From NCBI RefSeq assembly GCF_900021175.1, contig NZ_FCOP01000011.1, positions 62,001-126,000 on the forward strand: a stretch of 64,000 nt of DNA. The letters are read 5' to 3'. Source of the DNA: Pseudenterobacter timonensis. GTDB lineage: Bacteria > Pseudomonadota > Gammaproteobacteria > Enterobacterales > Enterobacteriaceae. Positions 8,447 through 18,471 of the stretch are shown in pieces. Each line of letters opens with the position of its first letter. Position 1 is the stretch's first letter. A model generated the notes under the pieces. It did not search any database and had not been told where the DNA came from. It saw only the letters and a program-made list of their open reading frames with translations. Made by a program: the position numbers and the translations under genes.

Positions 8447-9712
8447 GTGAATAATAACGAACTGAACGAACGGCGTTTACAGGCGACGCCGCGCGGCATC
8501 GGCGTGTTGTGCGGTTTCTACGCCGATAAAGCGGAAAATGCCACGCTGTGGGATGTAGAAGGCAACGAGGTGATCGACTTCGCGGCGGGCATCGCGGTGC
8601 TTAATACCGGCCACCGGCATCCGAAAGTCGTCGCCGCGATTGAAAAACAGCTCCACGCCTTTACCCATACGGCGTACCAGATTGTCCCTTACGAGGGCTA
8701 CGTGGCGCTTGCCGAGCGGATTAACGCCCGCGTGCCGATTCAGGGGCCAGCGAAAACCGCCTTCTTCTCCACCGGGGCGGAAGCGGTAGAAAACGCGGTA
8801 AAAATCGCGCGGGCCTGTACCCGCCGTCCGGGGCTGATTACCTTCAGCGGCGCCTTTCATGGGCGTACCTTTATGACCATGGCGCTCACCGGCAAGGTGG
8901 CACCCTATAAGCTTGGCTTTGGCCCGTTTCCCGGCTCGGTCTATCACGCACTTTATCCCAGTCCGCTGCACGGGGTAACGACTGCCGAAGCGCTGAAAAG
9001 CCTGGAGCGTATCTTTAAGGCGGATATTGCGCCCGACCAGGTCGCCGCGATTATCATCGAGCCGGTACAGGGGGAAGGGGGTTTTAACGTCGCTCCTGCT
9101 GACTTTATGCAGGCGCTGCGCGCCATCTGTGACACCCATAATATTCTGCTGATTGCCGACGAAGTGCAGACCGGTTTTGCCCGTACCGGTAAACTCTTTT
9201 CGATGGAGCATCACAGCGTGCAGCCCGACATGATTACCATGGCGAAAAGTCTGGCGGGCGGTATGCCGCTCTCGGCCGTCGCGGGTCGCGCGGAGGTGAT
9301 GGATGCGCCCGCTCCGGGTGGCCTGGGGGGCACCTATGCGGGTAACCCGCTGGCAATTGCGGCGGCCCACGCGGTGCTCGACGTGATCGATGAAGAAGAG
9401 CTTTGCGCCCGCGCCGTGCGGCTTGGCCAGCAGCTGGTGACGCTGCTCAACGCCGCCCGGGCCGATTGCCCCTTTATTGCCGACATCCGCGCCCAGGGCT
9501 CGATGGTGGCGGTGGAGTTTATCGATCCGCACACCGGCGAGCCGTCACCGGAATTTACCCGTCAGGTGCAGGAAAAGGCCTTGCAGGCGGGCCTGCTGCT
9601 GCTGAGCTGCGGGGTCTACGGCAACGTCATTCGCTTTCTCTATCCTCTCACCATTCCTGATGCGCAGTTCCGTAAAGCGCTGGATCTTCTCTCTGCGGCG
9701 CTGACACGTTAA
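8447..9712 (+). CDS. Class III 4-aminobutyrate-type aminotransferase (PuuE/GabT-like)
   Basis: A 421-residue PLP enzyme that resembles E. coli PuuE along its whole length, including the end FLYPLTIPDAQF. Expected reaction: 4-aminobutyrate (or a similar omega-amino acid) plus 2-oxoglutarate to succinate semialdehyde plus glutamate. The PLP lysine is Lys267 in MAKSLAGGMP, and the cofactor-anchoring aspartate lies in LIADEVQTGFART. The GTG at 8447 is chosen because GGGGG at 8437-8441 precedes it and the N-terminus (MNNNELNERRLQATPRG) then matches PuuE; the ORF is open upstream, but that part runs through a REP element. E. coli K-12 has no gene here. Substrate preference cannot be settled from sequence. 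Confidence 0.88.
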   Translation: MNNNELNERRLQATPRGIGVLCGFYADKAENATLWDVEGNEVIDFAAGIAVLNTGHRHPKVVAAIEKQLHAFTHTAYQIVPYEGYVALAERINARVPIQGPAKTAFFSTGAEAVENAVKIARACTRRPGLITFSGAFHGRTFMTMALTGKVAPYKLGFGPFPGSVYHALYPSPLHGVTTAEALKSLERIFKADIAPDQVAAIIIEPVQGEGGFNVAPADFMQALRAICDTHNILLIADEVQTGFARTGKLFSMEHHSVQPDMITMAKSLAGGMPLSAVAGRAEVMDAPAPGGLGGTYAGNPLAIAAAHAVLDVIDEEELCARAVRLGQQLVTLLNAARADCPFIADIRAQGSMVAVEFIDPHTGEPSPEFTRQVQEKALQAGLLLLSCGVYGNVIRFLYPLTIPDAQFRKALDLLSAALTR

Positions 9713-9718
9713 AGCCAA

Positions 9719-9746
9719 AAGCCCGGCGCAACAGGCGTCCGGGCTT
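9719..9746 (+). terminator. Stem-loop after the aminotransferase gene
   Basis: Arms AAGCCCGG (9719-9726) and CCGGGCTT (9739-9746), with an inner CGC/GCG pairing, sit directly after the stop at 9712. There is no good T-tract, so termination may be weak or Rho-assisted. The remaining ~160 bp to livJ is AT-rich leader or promoter; I see no clear operator in it. Confidence 0.6.
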
Positions 9747-9909
9747 AGCATATATTCATTTCAAATTACCTATTCCAAAATCATAAAAATGGGGTATGTT
9801 TTAGCAGAGTGTGCTGAAAAAGCGCGGTCGGCACGCCTATAACTGAAATAAAGCGCTACACAACGACATCACAACAATCGTAATAACCATAATAATGGGG
9901 AATCTCAGG

Positions 9910-11007
9910 ATGAATATGAAGGGTAAAGCGTTACTGGCAGGATGTATCGCGCTGGCATTTGGTACCGCTCAGGCTGATATCAAAGTGGCTGTGGTGGGCG
10001 CGATGTCCGGTCCGGTAGCCCAGTACGGCGATCAGGAGTTTACTGGTGCAGAGCAGGCGGTCGCTGACATTAATGCGAAGGGCGGTATCAAAGGCGAAAA
10101 ACTGCAGATCGTAAAATATGATGACGCCTGCGACCCGAAACAAGCGGTAGCCGTAGCAAACAAAGTGGTTAACGACGGCATCAAATATGTGATTGGCCAC
10201 CTCTGCTCCTCTTCCACGCAGCCAGCGTCTGATATCTACGAAGACGAAGGCATCCTGATGATTACTCCGGCAGCCACCGCGCCAGAGCTGACCGCGCGCG
10301 GCTATAAGCTGATCCTGCGCACCACCGGTCTGGACTCCGATCAGGGCCCAACCGCCGCGAAATACATTGTGGAAAAAGTGAAGCCGCAGCGCATCGCGAT
10401 TGTTCACGACAAACAGCAGTACGGCGAAGGTCTGGCGCGTGCGGTACAGGATAACCTGAAGAAAGCGAATGCCAACGTGGTCTTCTTTGACGGGATTACC
10501 GCCGGTGAAAAAGACTTCTCCACGCTGGTGGCGCGTCTGAAGAAAGAGAATATCGATTTCGTTTACTACGGCGGCTATCACCCGGAGATGGGGCAGATCC
10601 TGCGCCAGGCGCGTGCGGCGGGCCTGAAGACTCAGTTCATGGGGCCAGAAGGCGTGGCGAACGTTTCTCTGTCTAACATCGCGGGTGAATCAGCTGAAGG
10701 GCTGCTGGTCACCAAGCCGAAAAACTACGATCAGGTTCCGGCGAACAAACCGGTGGTGGATGCCATTAAGGCGAAGAAACAGGATCCGAGCGGCGCATTC
10801 GTCTGGACCACCTACGCGGCGTTGCAGTCCCTGCAGGCGGGCCTGAACCAGTCAGCCGATCCGGCTGAGATTGCCACCTGGCTGAAAGCAAACTCCGTGG
10901 AAACCGTCATGGGGCCGCTCTCCTGGGATGAGAAGGGCGATCTGAAGGGCTTCGAATTTGGCGTGTTTGACTGGCATGCTAATGGCACGGCGACCGACGC
11001 TAAATAA
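9910..11007 (+). CDS. livJ: Leu/Ile/Val/Thr/Ala-binding periplasmic protein LivJ
   Basis: Periplasmic binding protein that delivers branched-chain amino acids (and some Thr, Ala) to the LivHMGF transporter. The 365-residue precursor has a signal peptide ending AQA at 20-22; the mature protein starts [16 protein letters not shown], the type I binding-protein opening. Asp/Tyr-rich ligand-pocket segments such as [11 protein letters not shown] are retained. The ATG at 9910 is preceded by a weak CAGG. It is a close paralogue of LivK, with the oppositely oriented panM gene between them. In E. coli it is repressed by leucine through Lrp. Confidence 0.97.
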   Translation: MNMKGKALLAGCIALAFGTAQADIKVAVVGAMSGPVAQYGDQEFTGAEQAVADINAKGGIKGEKLQIVKYDDACDPKQAVAVANKVVNDGIKYVIGHLCSSSTQPASDIYEDEGILMITPAATAPELTARGYKLILRTTGLDSDQGPTAAKYIVEKVKPQRIAIVHDKQQYGEGLARAVQDNLKKANANVVFFDGITAGEKDFSTLVARLKKENIDFVYYGGYHPEMGQILRQARAAGLKTQFMGPEGVANVSLSNIAGESAEGLLVTKPKNYDQVPANKPVVDAIKAKKQDPSGAFVWTTYAALQSLQAGLNQSADPAEIATWLKANSVETVMGPLSWDEKGDLKGFEFGVFDWHANGTATDAK

Positions 11008-11015
11008 TTTTCCCG

Positions 11016-11131
11016 TCGCCTTTCGCGCCGCAGGTGCGTTGGCTGCGTTATTCAACCCCGGTCACTTACTTATGTAAGCTCCCGGGGATTTCATAACTTG
11101 CCGCCTTCCTGCAACGCGAAATGCTTGGGAA
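11016..11131. repeat. ERIC (IRU) element
   Basis: Contains the two classic ERIC core stretches back to back: CCCCGGTCACTTACTT (11056-11071) and ATGTAAGCTCCCGGGGATT, followed by CTTGCCGCCTTCCTGCAAC. The outer part reads GTGCGTTGGCTGCG, another ERIC hallmark, and the ends pair through TTTCGCG/CGCGAAA. About 115-125 bp, near the full ERIC length of 127 bp. It lies in the 3' untranslated region of livJ, between livJ and the convergent panM, so it is probably transcribed into a long hairpin. Exact ends are uncertain. Confidence 0.92.
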
Positions 11132-11146
11132 AATGCGGCAGATAAT

Positions 11147-11179
11147 GTAGGCCGGGTAAGGCGTAGCCGCCACCCGGCT
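11147..11179. repeat. REP element between livJ and panM
   Basis: Reads GTAGGCCGGGTAAGGCG...CGCCACCCGGCT, a standard REP/PU palindrome, and ends six bases before the panM stop codon. It probably acts as a 3' end stabiliser or terminator for panM and livJ together with the neighbouring ERIC element. Confidence 0.85.
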
Positions 11180-11184
11180 TTCTT

Positions 11185-11568
11185 TTAACGCTTCACCCAC
11201 CCGTTCTCCTGGGCAGTAAATCCCAGCGCCTGCATAAACGCCGCCATCACGCCGCGGTCTTCCACGCCCACATCCGCCATCCACCAGCTGGTCACGCTCG
11301 GGTTTTCGCGGATCGTCTCTTCAATCAGATACTGCCCCACACCGCGGCGACGGGTAACTTCGCGCACGCGCAGGGAATCCAGCGCCCCTTCCGTACCGCT
11401 GAGCGTCACGCGTACGGCGGCCAGCAGACGCTCGTTGAAGCGCGCGGCATAAATACGGTGGTTGTCGTCAACGGTTAACGATGAGGGGGAATATTCCGGC
11501 CAGATCTTGTCCAGATCAATACGATCCTGATCGCTGAAGGTCGTCAGCCGGATGATGGTCAGTTTCAT
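11185..11568 (-). CDS. panM: PanD maturation/regulation factor PanM (GNAT fold)
   Basis: A 127-residue GNAT-fold protein that binds the aspartate decarboxylase proenzyme PanD, promotes its self-cleavage, and in the presence of CoA limits its activity, so it tunes beta-alanine and pantothenate synthesis. The acetyl-CoA loop RRRGVGQYL is present. Start set at MKLTIIRL (11568), giving the same length as E. coli PanM; the five codons before it are open but not conserved. Transcribed against livJ. Confidence 0.95.
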   Translation of the reverse strand: MKLTIIRLTTFSDQDRIDLDKIWPEYSPSSLTVDDNHRIYAARFNERLLAAVRVTLSGTEGALDSLRVREVTRRRGVGQYLIEETIRENPSVTSWWMADVGVEDRGVMAAFMQALGFTAQENGWVKR

Positions 11569-11991
11569 TCGCTGTTTGTCCAAAACATTAAGAGTAAAGG
11601 CAGTGTACTCAATTTACTCTGCTGGCGGCCTACTCTTTTTGTATCCATTTACCAGGTGATTAATTTTTTGTCGCCGCGCCAGGCAGTCTGAAACTGCATG
11701 GATTGAAAAATAAACAGTGTTTTAACCTAAAATGCGGCGTTTTATCTGGCGCTTTGTACCATTATTTTATGCTGTCAGCTGCGCTTTTTTTTGTTTATCT
11801 CTGTACTGTTTCAGAATATTATCTTTTCTTAATAGCCTGAAAAATAGATATTTTAGTCTGGTTTTTGCCAAAAAACTGCGCTAAATCATTAAAGGCACTG
11901 GTAAAAATAGCGTTGTTCAATAAAAGTACAGAATGCTTTTTAACCATAAAAAAACAACATTTCTACAGCACAACACGAACGGGGTTTAGCA
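11569..11991 (+). promoter_or_regulatory. livK upstream region (AT-rich leader)
   Basis: A 423-bp gap between divergent panM and livK, markedly AT-richer than its surroundings (for example TTTTTTTTGTTTATC near 11788). No ORF or clear palindromic operator is visible. Lrp binds degenerate AT-rich sites upstream of livK in E. coli, so this is the expected place for leucine/Lrp control; that is inference from family knowledge. Confidence 0.5.
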
Positions 11992-13101
11992 ATGAAAAGG
12001 AACGCGAAGAGGGTTATCGCGGGATTGGTTGCACTGACGTTATCGCAGGCAGCCATGGCGGAAGAGATCAAAGTGGCCGTTGTTGGGGCAATGTCCGGTC
12101 CGGTGGCGCAGTGGGGCGACATGGAGTTCAACGGCGCGCGCCAGGCGATCCACGACATTAATGCCAAAGGCGGCATCAAGGGCGATAAGCTGGTGGGCGT
12201 GGAGTATGACGACGCCTGCGATCCGAAGCAGGCCGTGGCGGTCGCCAACAAAATTGTTAACGACGGCATCCAGTATGTCATTGGTCATCTCTGCTCCTCC
12301 TCCACTCAGCCCGCTTCTGACATCTATGAAGATGAAGGCATCCTGATGATAAGCCCGGGGGCGACCAACCCGGAACTGACGCAGCGCGGCTATCAGCACA
12401 TCATGCGTACCGCCGGGCTCGACTCCTCTCAGGGGCCGACTGCCGCAAAATACATTCTCGAAAAGGTAAAGCCGCAGCGCATCGCCATCATCCACGACAA
12501 GCAGCAATACGGTGAAGGGCTGGCCCGCTCGGTGCAGGATGGCTTGAAAAAAGGTAATGCCAACATCGTCTTCTTTGACGGTATCACCGCCGGCGAGAAA
12601 GACTTCTCCGCGCTGATTGCCCGTCTGCAAAAAGAGAATATCGACTTCGTCTACTACGGCGGCTATTACCCGGAGATGGGCCAGATGCTGCGCCAGGCGC
12701 GCTCGGTCGGCCTGAAAACCCAGTTTATGGGGCCAGAAGGGGTCGGTAACGCCTCGCTCTCCAACATCGCGGGCGATGCTGCGGAAGGCATGCTGGTAAC
12801 TATGCCGAAACGCTATGACAAGGATCCGGCGAACAAGCCTGTCGTCGATGCGCTTAACGCGCAGAAGAAAGATCCGAGCGGTCCTTACGTCTGGATCACC
12901 TATGCCGCCGTGCAGTCCCTGGCGACCGCCATGGAGCGTACCGGCAGCAAAGAGCCGCTGGATCTGGTGAAAGATTTAAAAGCGCACGGGGCTAACACCG
13001 TGATTGGGCCGCTGAACTGGGATGAAAAAGGCGATCTGAAGGGATTTGAATTTGGTGTCTTTACGTGGCACGCCGATGGGTCGTCCACGGTAGCCAAATA
13101 A
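11992..13101 (+). CDS. livK: Leucine-specific periplasmic binding protein LivK
   Basis: High-affinity leucine-binding protein feeding the same LivHMGF permease as LivJ. 369 residues, with signal peptide 1-23 ending AMA and mature start [17 protein letters not shown]. About four-fifths of residues visibly match LivJ upstream, for example the shared run [20 protein letters not shown]. It heads the livKHMGF operon; a GC-rich stem-loop sits between it and livH. Confidence 0.97.
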   Translation: MKRNAKRVIAGLVALTLSQAAMAEEIKVAVVGAMSGPVAQWGDMEFNGARQAIHDINAKGGIKGDKLVGVEYDDACDPKQAVAVANKIVNDGIQYVIGHLCSSSTQPASDIYEDEGILMISPGATNPELTQRGYQHIMRTAGLDSSQGPTAAKYILEKVKPQRIAIIHDKQQYGEGLARSVQDGLKKGNANIVFFDGITAGEKDFSALIARLQKENIDFVYYGGYYPEMGQMLRQARSVGLKTQFMGPEGVGNASLSNIAGDAAEGMLVTMPKRYDKDPANKPVVDALNAQKKDPSGPYVWITYAAVQSLATAMERTGSKEPLDLVKDLKAHGANTVIGPLNWDEKGDLKGFEFGVFTWHADGSSTVAK

Positions 13102-13109
13102 TCATCCCG

Positions 13110-13129
13110 CCGCCGGGCGCGCCCGGCGG
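13110..13129 (+). other. livK-livH intercistronic stem-loop
   Basis: Arms CCGCCGGGC and GCCCGGCGG form a very stable hairpin eight bases after the livK stop, with no T-tract. Such a loop can protect the 3' end of the upstream message, favouring LivK over the membrane components. That role is inferred. Confidence 0.7.
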
Positions 13130-13148
13130 ATGCCAGAAAGGTTATCTT

Positions 13149-14075
13149 ATGTCCGAGCAGTTTCTCTATTTTTTGCAGCAGATGTTTAACGGCGTCACGC
13201 TGGGAAGCACCTACGCGCTCATCGCCATCGGCTACACGATGGTCTACGGCATTATCGGCATGATTAACTTCGCCCACGGCGAGGTTTACATGATCGGCAG
13301 CTACGTCTCCTTTATGATCATCGCCGCGCTGATGATGATGGGCATCGACAGCAGCTGGCTGCTGGTGGCCGCCGGGTTTGTCGGCGCGATTGTGATTGCC
13401 AGCGCCTACGGCTGGAGTATCGAGCGCGTCGCCTACCGACCGGTGCGCAACTCCAAGCGCCTGATTGCGCTTATCTCCGCCATCGGCATGTCCATCTTCC
13501 TGCAAAACTACGTCAGCCTGACGGAAGGCTCGCGTGACGTGGCGCTGCCGAGCCTGTTTAACGGGCAGTGGATTGTCGGGGCCAGCGAAAACTTCTCTGC
13601 CTCTATTACCACCATGCAGCTGGTTATCTGGATCGTCACGTTCATCGCCATGCTGGCGTTGACGCTGTTTATCCGTTACTCCCGCATGGGACGCGCCTGC
13701 CGCGCCTGCGCAGAAGATCTGAAGATGGCGAGCCTGCTCGGAATTAACACCGACCGCGTGATTGCCTTAACCTTCGTGATCGGCGCTGCGATGGCGGCCG
13801 TTGCAGGCGTTCTGCTCGGCCAGTTCTACGGCGTAATTAACCCGTATATTGGCTTTATGGCCGGGATGAAAGCCTTTACCGCAGCGGTGCTGGGCGGTAT
13901 CGGCAGTATTCCTGGCGCGATGATCGGCGGCCTGATTCTGGGGGTGGCGGAGTCGCTCTCCTCGGCCTATCTGAGCACCGAATATAAAGATGTGGTGTCG
14001 TTTGCGCTGCTGATTCTGGTTCTGCTGGTGATGCCGACCGGTATTCTGGGCCGCCCGGAGGTAGAGAAAGTATGA
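13149..14075 (+). CDS. livH: Branched-chain amino acid ABC transporter permease LivH
   Basis: One of the two inner-membrane channel subunits of the LIV-I system. 308 residues after placing the start at [11 protein letters not shown] (13149), which has AGAAAGG upstream; the longer in-frame ORF would begin inside livK. About eight hydrophobic segments are visible, with the transporter-ATPase contact region around [12 protein letters not shown] and the later [16 protein letters not shown] segment. Its TGA overlaps the livM ATG (ATGA). Confidence 0.97.
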   Translation: MSEQFLYFLQQMFNGVTLGSTYALIAIGYTMVYGIIGMINFAHGEVYMIGSYVSFMIIAALMMMGIDSSWLLVAAGFVGAIVIASAYGWSIERVAYRPVRNSKRLIALISAIGMSIFLQNYVSLTEGSRDVALPSLFNGQWIVGASENFSASITTMQLVIWIVTFIAMLALTLFIRYSRMGRACRACAEDLKMASLLGINTDRVIALTFVIGAAMAAVAGVLLGQFYGVINPYIGFMAGMKAFTAAVLGGIGSIPGAMIGGLILGVAESLSSAYLSTEYKDVVSFALLILVLLVMPTGILGRPEVEKV

Positions 14076-15349
14076 AACCGATGCATGCTGCAATGGCGCT
14101 GCTCTCTGCCGTCATGTTCTTTATCCTCGCAAGCGTCTTTATGGGCGTTCAGTTAGGGCTGGACGGTACAAAGCTGGTGGTGGATACCGCCGCCGATATC
14201 CGCTGGCAGTGGGTCTTTATTGGCACCGCGGTGGTCTTTTTATTCCAGCTGCTGCGCCCGGTGTTCCAGAAGTCGCTGAAAAATGTCTCTGGCCCGAAGT
14301 TTGTGCTGCCGGCGATTGATGGCTCTACCGTGAAGCAAAAGCTGTTTCTGGTGGCGCTGCTGGTGATTGCCGTGGCGTGGCCCTTTATGGTCTCGCGCGG
14401 TACGGTGGATATCGCCACCCTGACCATGATCTACGTGATTCTGGGGCTCGGTCTGAACGTGGTGGTAGGGTTGTCGGGGCTGCTGGTGCTGGGCTACGGC
14501 GGTTTCTATGCCATCGGCGCTTACACTTTCGCGCTGCTCAACCACTATTACGGTCTCGGCTTCTGGACCTGCCTGCCGCTGGCGGGGCTGGTCTCCGCCG
14601 CCGCGGGTTTCCTGCTCGGCTTCCCGGTATTGCGCCTGCGGGGTGACTATCTGGCGATTGTCACCTTAGGCTTTGGCGAAATTGTTCGTATCCTGCTGCT
14701 CAACAACACCGAAGTGACCGGTGGCCCGAACGGTATCAGCCAGATCCCGAAACCGACCTTCTTCGGCCTGGAGTTCAGCCGTACCGCCCGCGAAGGGGGC
14801 TGGGATACCTTCAGCAACTTCTTTGGCATCAAATATGACCCGTCCGACCGCGTGATCTGGCTCTATCTGGTGGCGCTGCTGCTGGTGGTGATTACCCTGT
14901 TCGTGATCAACCGTCTGCTGCGCATGCCGCTGGGCCGCGCGTGGGAAGCGCTGCGTGAAGATGAGATCGCCTGTCGCTCCCTGGGGCTGAACCCAACCCG
15001 CATCAAGCTGACCGCTTTTACCATCAGCGCCGCGTTTGCCGGTTTTGCCGGTACGCTCTTTGCCGCGCGTCAGGGATTTGTTAGCCCGGAGTCTTTCACC
15101 TTTGCCGAATCGGCCTTTGTGCTGGCGATTGTGGTGCTTGGCGGGATGGGCTCGCAGTTCGCCGTTATCCTCGCGGCTGTCCTACTGGTGGTCTCCCGCG
15201 AACTGATGCGCGACTTTAACGAATACAGCATGTTAATGCTGGGCGGCCTGATGGTGCTGATGATGATCTGGCGTCCGCAGGGTCTGCTGCCGATGACCCG
15301 TCCTCAGCTGAAGCTGAAACGCACTCAGGTGAAAGGAGAGCAGGCATGA
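14072..15349 (+). CDS. livM: Branched-chain amino acid ABC transporter permease LivM
   Basis: Second membrane subunit of LIV-I, 425 residues, same length as in E. coli. It has an N-terminal extension with two or three membrane segments before the shared permease domain ([20 protein letters not shown] near 130-150) and the coupling region [19 protein letters not shown]. Four-base overlaps with livH and livG indicate coupled translation. Confidence 0.97.
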   Translation: MKPMHAAMALLSAVMFFILASVFMGVQLGLDGTKLVVDTAADIRWQWVFIGTAVVFLFQLLRPVFQKSLKNVSGPKFVLPAIDGSTVKQKLFLVALLVIAVAWPFMVSRGTVDIATLTMIYVILGLGLNVVVGLSGLLVLGYGGFYAIGAYTFALLNHYYGLGFWTCLPLAGLVSAAAGFLLGFPVLRLRGDYLAIVTLGFGEIVRILLLNNTEVTGGPNGISQIPKPTFFGLEFSRTAREGGWDTFSNFFGIKYDPSDRVIWLYLVALLLVVITLFVINRLLRMPLGRAWEALREDEIACRSLGLNPTRIKLTAFTISAAFAGFAGTLFAARQGFVSPESFTFAESAFVLAIVVLGGMGSQFAVILAAVLLVVSRELMRDFNEYSMLMLGGLMVLMMIWRPQGLLPMTRPQLKLKRTQVKGEQA

Positions 15350-16110
15350 AGCCCTTATTATCCGTAAATGGCCTGATGATGCGCTTTGGCGGCCTGCTGG
15401 CGGTCAATAACGTTTCGCTGGATCTGCATGAAAAAGAGATTGTCTCCCTGATTGGCCCGAACGGCGCGGGGAAAACCACGGTCTTTAACTGCCTGACCGG
15501 TTTCTACAAGCCGACCGGCGGCACTATCATGCTGCGCGACCAGCATCTGGAAGGGCTGCCGGGCCAGCAGATTGCCCGTATGGGCGTCGTGCGTACTTTC
15601 CAGCACGTGCGTCTGTTTCGCGAAATGACGGTGATTGAAAACCTGCTGGTGGCGCAACATCAGCAGCTTAAAACCGGCCTCTTCTCCGGTCTGCTGAAAA
15701 CGCCGGCGTTTCGCCGCGCCCAGAGCGAGGCGCTGGACCGCGCCGCCGTCTGGCTCGAACGCATCGGCCTGCTTCAGCATGCCAACCGTCAGGCGAGCAA
15801 CCTGGCCTACGGCGACCAGCGTCGTCTGGAGATTGTGCGCTGCATGGTGACGCAGCCGGAGATCCTGATGCTTGATGAACCGGCGGCGGGGCTGAACCCG
15901 AAAGAGACCAAGGAGCTGGACGAGCTGATCGTCGAGCTGCGCAACCATCACAACACCACCATCCTGCTGATTGAACACGATATGAAGCTGGTGATGGGGA
16001 TTTCCGATCGGATCTACGTGGTGAACCAGGGGACGCCGCTGGCAAACGGCACGCCGGAAGAGATCCGCAATAACCCGGACGTGATCCGCGCCTATCTGGG
16101 TGAGGCATAA
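15346..16110 (+). CDS. livG: Branched-chain amino acid ABC transporter ATPase LivG
   Basis: One of two ATPase subunits powering leucine/isoleucine/valine import. 254 residues, Walker A GPNGAGKT at 37-44, the LivG-type signature LAYGDQRR, Walker [14 protein letters not shown] and an EHDM switch. Starts within the livM stop (ATGA) and ends one base before the livF ATG. Confidence 0.97.
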   Translation: MKPLLSVNGLMMRFGGLLAVNNVSLDLHEKEIVSLIGPNGAGKTTVFNCLTGFYKPTGGTIMLRDQHLEGLPGQQIARMGVVRTFQHVRLFREMTVIENLLVAQHQQLKTGLFSGLLKTPAFRRAQSEALDRAAVWLERIGLLQHANRQASNLAYGDQRRLEIVRCMVTQPEILMLDEPAAGLNPKETKELDELIVELRNHHNTTILLIEHDMKLVMGISDRIYVVNQGTPLANGTPEEIRNNPDVIRAYLGEA

Positions 16111-16111
16111 G

Positions 16112-16825
16112 ATGGAAAAAGCGATGTTAACGTTTGAGAAGGTCAATGCCCACTACGGCAAAATTCAGGCGCTGCACGAGGTCAGCCTGCACATCAACCA
16201 GGGGGAAATCGTCACCCTGATCGGGGCGAACGGCGCGGGTAAAACCACGCTGCTCGGCACCCTGTGCGGCGACCCGCGCGCCTCCAGCGGGCGGATTGTC
16301 TTTGATGGCAAAGAGATTACCGACTGGCAGACTGCGAAAATCATGCGCGAAGCGGTGGCGATTGTGCCGGAAGGGCGTCGCGTCTTTTCCCGCATGACGG
16401 TGGAAGAGAACCTGGCGATGGGCGGTTTTTTTGCCGATCGTGACCAGTATCAGAGCCGCATCAAATGGGTCTATGAGCTCTTTCCACGCCTGTGGGAGCG
16501 CCGCATCCAGCGCGCCGGCACCATGTCCGGCGGGGAGCAGCAGATGCTGGCGATTGGCCGCGCGCTGATGAGCCAGCCCAGATTGCTGCTGCTGGACGAG
16601 CCGTCGCTGGGGCTGGCGCCCATCATCATCCAGCAGATTTTCGACACCATCGAGCAGCTGCGCAAAGAGGGAATGACCATCTTCCTGGTGGAGCAGAACG
16701 CCAACCAGGCGCTGAAGCTCGCCGACCGCGGCTACGTGCTGGAAAATGGCCGCGTGGTGCTCGAGGATACCGGCGCGCGGCTTCTGGCGAACGAAGCGGT
16801 ACGGAGCGCGTACCTGGGCGGCTAA
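16112..16825 (+). CDS. livF: Branched-chain amino acid ABC transporter ATPase LivF
   Basis: Second ATPase of LIV-I, last gene of the operon. 237 residues with Walker A GANGAGKTT at 38-46, signature MSGGEQQM from 138, Walker B with Asp162-Glu163 and the LVEQNANQAL switch region typical of LivF. Start chosen at MEKAMLTF (16112), one base after livG; a start four codons earlier would overlap livG and lengthen the protein beyond the family norm. Confidence 0.97.
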   Translation: MEKAMLTFEKVNAHYGKIQALHEVSLHINQGEIVTLIGANGAGKTTLLGTLCGDPRASSGRIVFDGKEITDWQTAKIMREAVAIVPEGRRVFSRMTVEENLAMGGFFADRDQYQSRIKWVYELFPRLWERRIQRAGTMSGGEQQMLAIGRALMSQPRLLLLDEPSLGLAPIIIQQIFDTIEQLRKEGMTIFLVEQNANQALKLADRGYVLENGRVVLEDTGARLLANEAVRSAYLGG

Positions 16826-16837
16826 GCCCTCTCTATC

Positions 16838-16912
16838 GCCCGGTGGCGTTACGCTTACCGGGCCTACGGGAACGACCAGGCCGGGTAAGGCAAATGCGCC
16901 ACCCGGCTTTTT
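16838..16912 (+). repeat. REP pair acting as livF terminator
   Basis: Two REP units in inverted orientation: GCCCGGTGGCG...CCGGGCCTAC (16838-16867) and CCAGGCCGGG...CCACCCGGC (16876-16905), the second followed by TTTTTTT. The T-tract makes the second unit a plausible intrinsic terminator for livKHMGF. From 16913 to about 17035 I see no other feature. Confidence 0.82.
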
Positions 16913-17034
16913 TAACGCCATATCCGGCGGTGACGCTTCTTATTCGGCATTCTCTCCTCGGATATACGTGTCGCAGCTCCCACTTTCCCTTCTCCGAACC
17001 GTCACCGCCTTGCCATCCCTTTGTCGCGTTACTA

Positions 17035-17146
17035 TCTTTTTTTTGTAATAAAAAAGTTATTTTTCTGTAATTCGAGCATGTCATGTTACCCCCGCGAGCA
17101 TAAAACGCGTGATATCGCGCATCCGGCACAAAAAGAGAGATAACCG
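17035..17146 (+). promoter_or_regulatory. ugpB promoter region, possible PhoB control
   Basis: An AT-rich block (TTTTTTTTGTAATAAAAAAG) followed by CTGTAAT at 17065-17071, ATGTCAT at 17078-17084 and CATAAAAC. CTGTAAT and ATGTCAT resemble two Pho-box half-sites, but they are 6 bp apart instead of the usual 4, so the match is imperfect. E. coli ugp is controlled by PhoB and by CRP. GAGAGATAACC precedes the ATG. Confidence 0.4.
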
Positions 17147-18463
17147 ATGATATCGTTACGACATACAGTTTCAGGACTGGCGCTGAGCCTGGCATTTGCC
17201 TCTCAGGCAATGGCTGTCACCACTATTCCATTCTGGCATTCCATGGAAGGCGAATTGGGTAAAGAAGTTGACTCCCTGGCGCAACGTTTTAACCAGGCGC
17301 ATCCCGATTACAAAATTGTGCCGGTTTATAAGGGTAACTATGAACAGAGTCTGAGCGCGGGGATCGCCGCGTTCCGCACCGGCAACGCGCCGGCCATTCT
17401 TCAGGTCTATGAAGTGGGCACCGCCACCATGATGGCCTCCAAAGCGATCAAGCCGGTCTACGAGGTGTTCAAGGACGCAGGCATTAACTTTGATGAATCG
17501 CAATTTGTACCGACCGTCGCCGGATATTACACCGACGCAAAATCGGGCCACCTGCTCTCTCAGCCTTTTAACAGCTCCACGCCGGTACTTTATTACAACA
17601 AAGATGCTTTCAAAAAAGCGGGCTTAGACCCGGAGCAACCGCCGAAAACCTGGCAGGATCTGGCGGCTTATACCGCTAAGCTGAAAGCGGCAGGGATGAA
17701 GTGCGGCTACGCCAGCGGCTGGCAGGGCTGGATCCAGATTGAAAACTTCAGCGCCTGGCACGGTCTGCCTGTCGCGACTAAAAATAACGGTTTCGACGGC
17801 ACCGACGCCGTGCTGGAGTTCAACAAGCCGGAACAGGTGAAACATATCGCGCTGCTGGCCGATCTGAACAAGAAGGGCGATTTCAGCTACTTCGGGCGTA
17901 AAGACGAGTCCACCGAGAAGTTCTACAACGGCGACTGCGCCATTACTACCGCGTCCTCCGGCTCGCTGGCGGATATCCGGCACTACGCCAAATTTAACTA
18001 TGGCGTGGGGATGATGCCTTACGACGCTGACGTAAAAGGCGCGCCGCAAAATGCCATCATCGGCGGGGCGAGCCTGTGGGTGATGCAGGGTAAAGATAAA
18101 GAGACTTACAAAGGAGTGGCCGAGTTCCTCGACTTCCTGGCGAAGCCGGAAAACGCCGCGGAGTGGCATCAGAAAACCGGCTATCTGCCGATTACCAGCG
18201 CCGCTTACGACCTGACCCGCGAGCAGGGTTTCTATGAGAAGAACCCGGGAGCGGATACCGCGACGCGTCAGATGCTGAACAAGCCGCCGCTGCCGTTCAC
18301 CAAAGGGCTGCGCCTGGGCAATATGCCGCAGATCCGCACTATCGTGGATGAGGAGCTGGAGAGCGTCTGGACCGGGAAGAAGACCCCGCAGCAGGCGCTG
18401 GACTCCGCGGTAGAACGCGGCAACCAGCTGTTGCGCCGCTTTGAGAAGTCGACAAAGTCTTAA
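17147..18463 (+). CDS. ugpB: sn-Glycerol-3-phosphate-binding periplasmic protein UgpB
   Basis: Binds glycerol-3-phosphate and glycerophosphodiesters in the periplasm for the UgpAEC importer. 438 residues, the E. coli length; signal peptide 1-23 ending AMA, mature start [19 protein letters not shown]. Family group 1 extracellular solute-binding protein, with [17 protein letters not shown] in the ligand domain. It heads ugpBAECQ but is separated from ugpA by a 352-bp repeat-filled gap. Confidence 0.97.
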   Translation: MISLRHTVSGLALSLAFASQAMAVTTIPFWHSMEGELGKEVDSLAQRFNQAHPDYKIVPVYKGNYEQSLSAGIAAFRTGNAPAILQVYEVGTATMMASKAIKPVYEVFKDAGINFDESQFVPTVAGYYTDAKSGHLLSQPFNSSTPVLYYNKDAFKKAGLDPEQPPKTWQDLAAYTAKLKAAGMKCGYASGWQGWIQIENFSAWHGLPVATKNNGFDGTDAVLEFNKPEQVKHIALLADLNKKGDFSYFGRKDESTEKFYNGDCAITTASSGSLADIRHYAKFNYGVGMMPYDADVKGAPQNAIIGGASLWVMQGKDKETYKGVAEFLDFLAKPENAAEWHQKTGYLPITSAAYDLTREQGFYEKNPGADTATRQMLNKPPLPFTKGLRLGNMPQIRTIVDEELESVWTGKKTPQQALDSAVERGNQLLRRFEKSTKS

Positions 18464-18471
18464 GCAAATGA

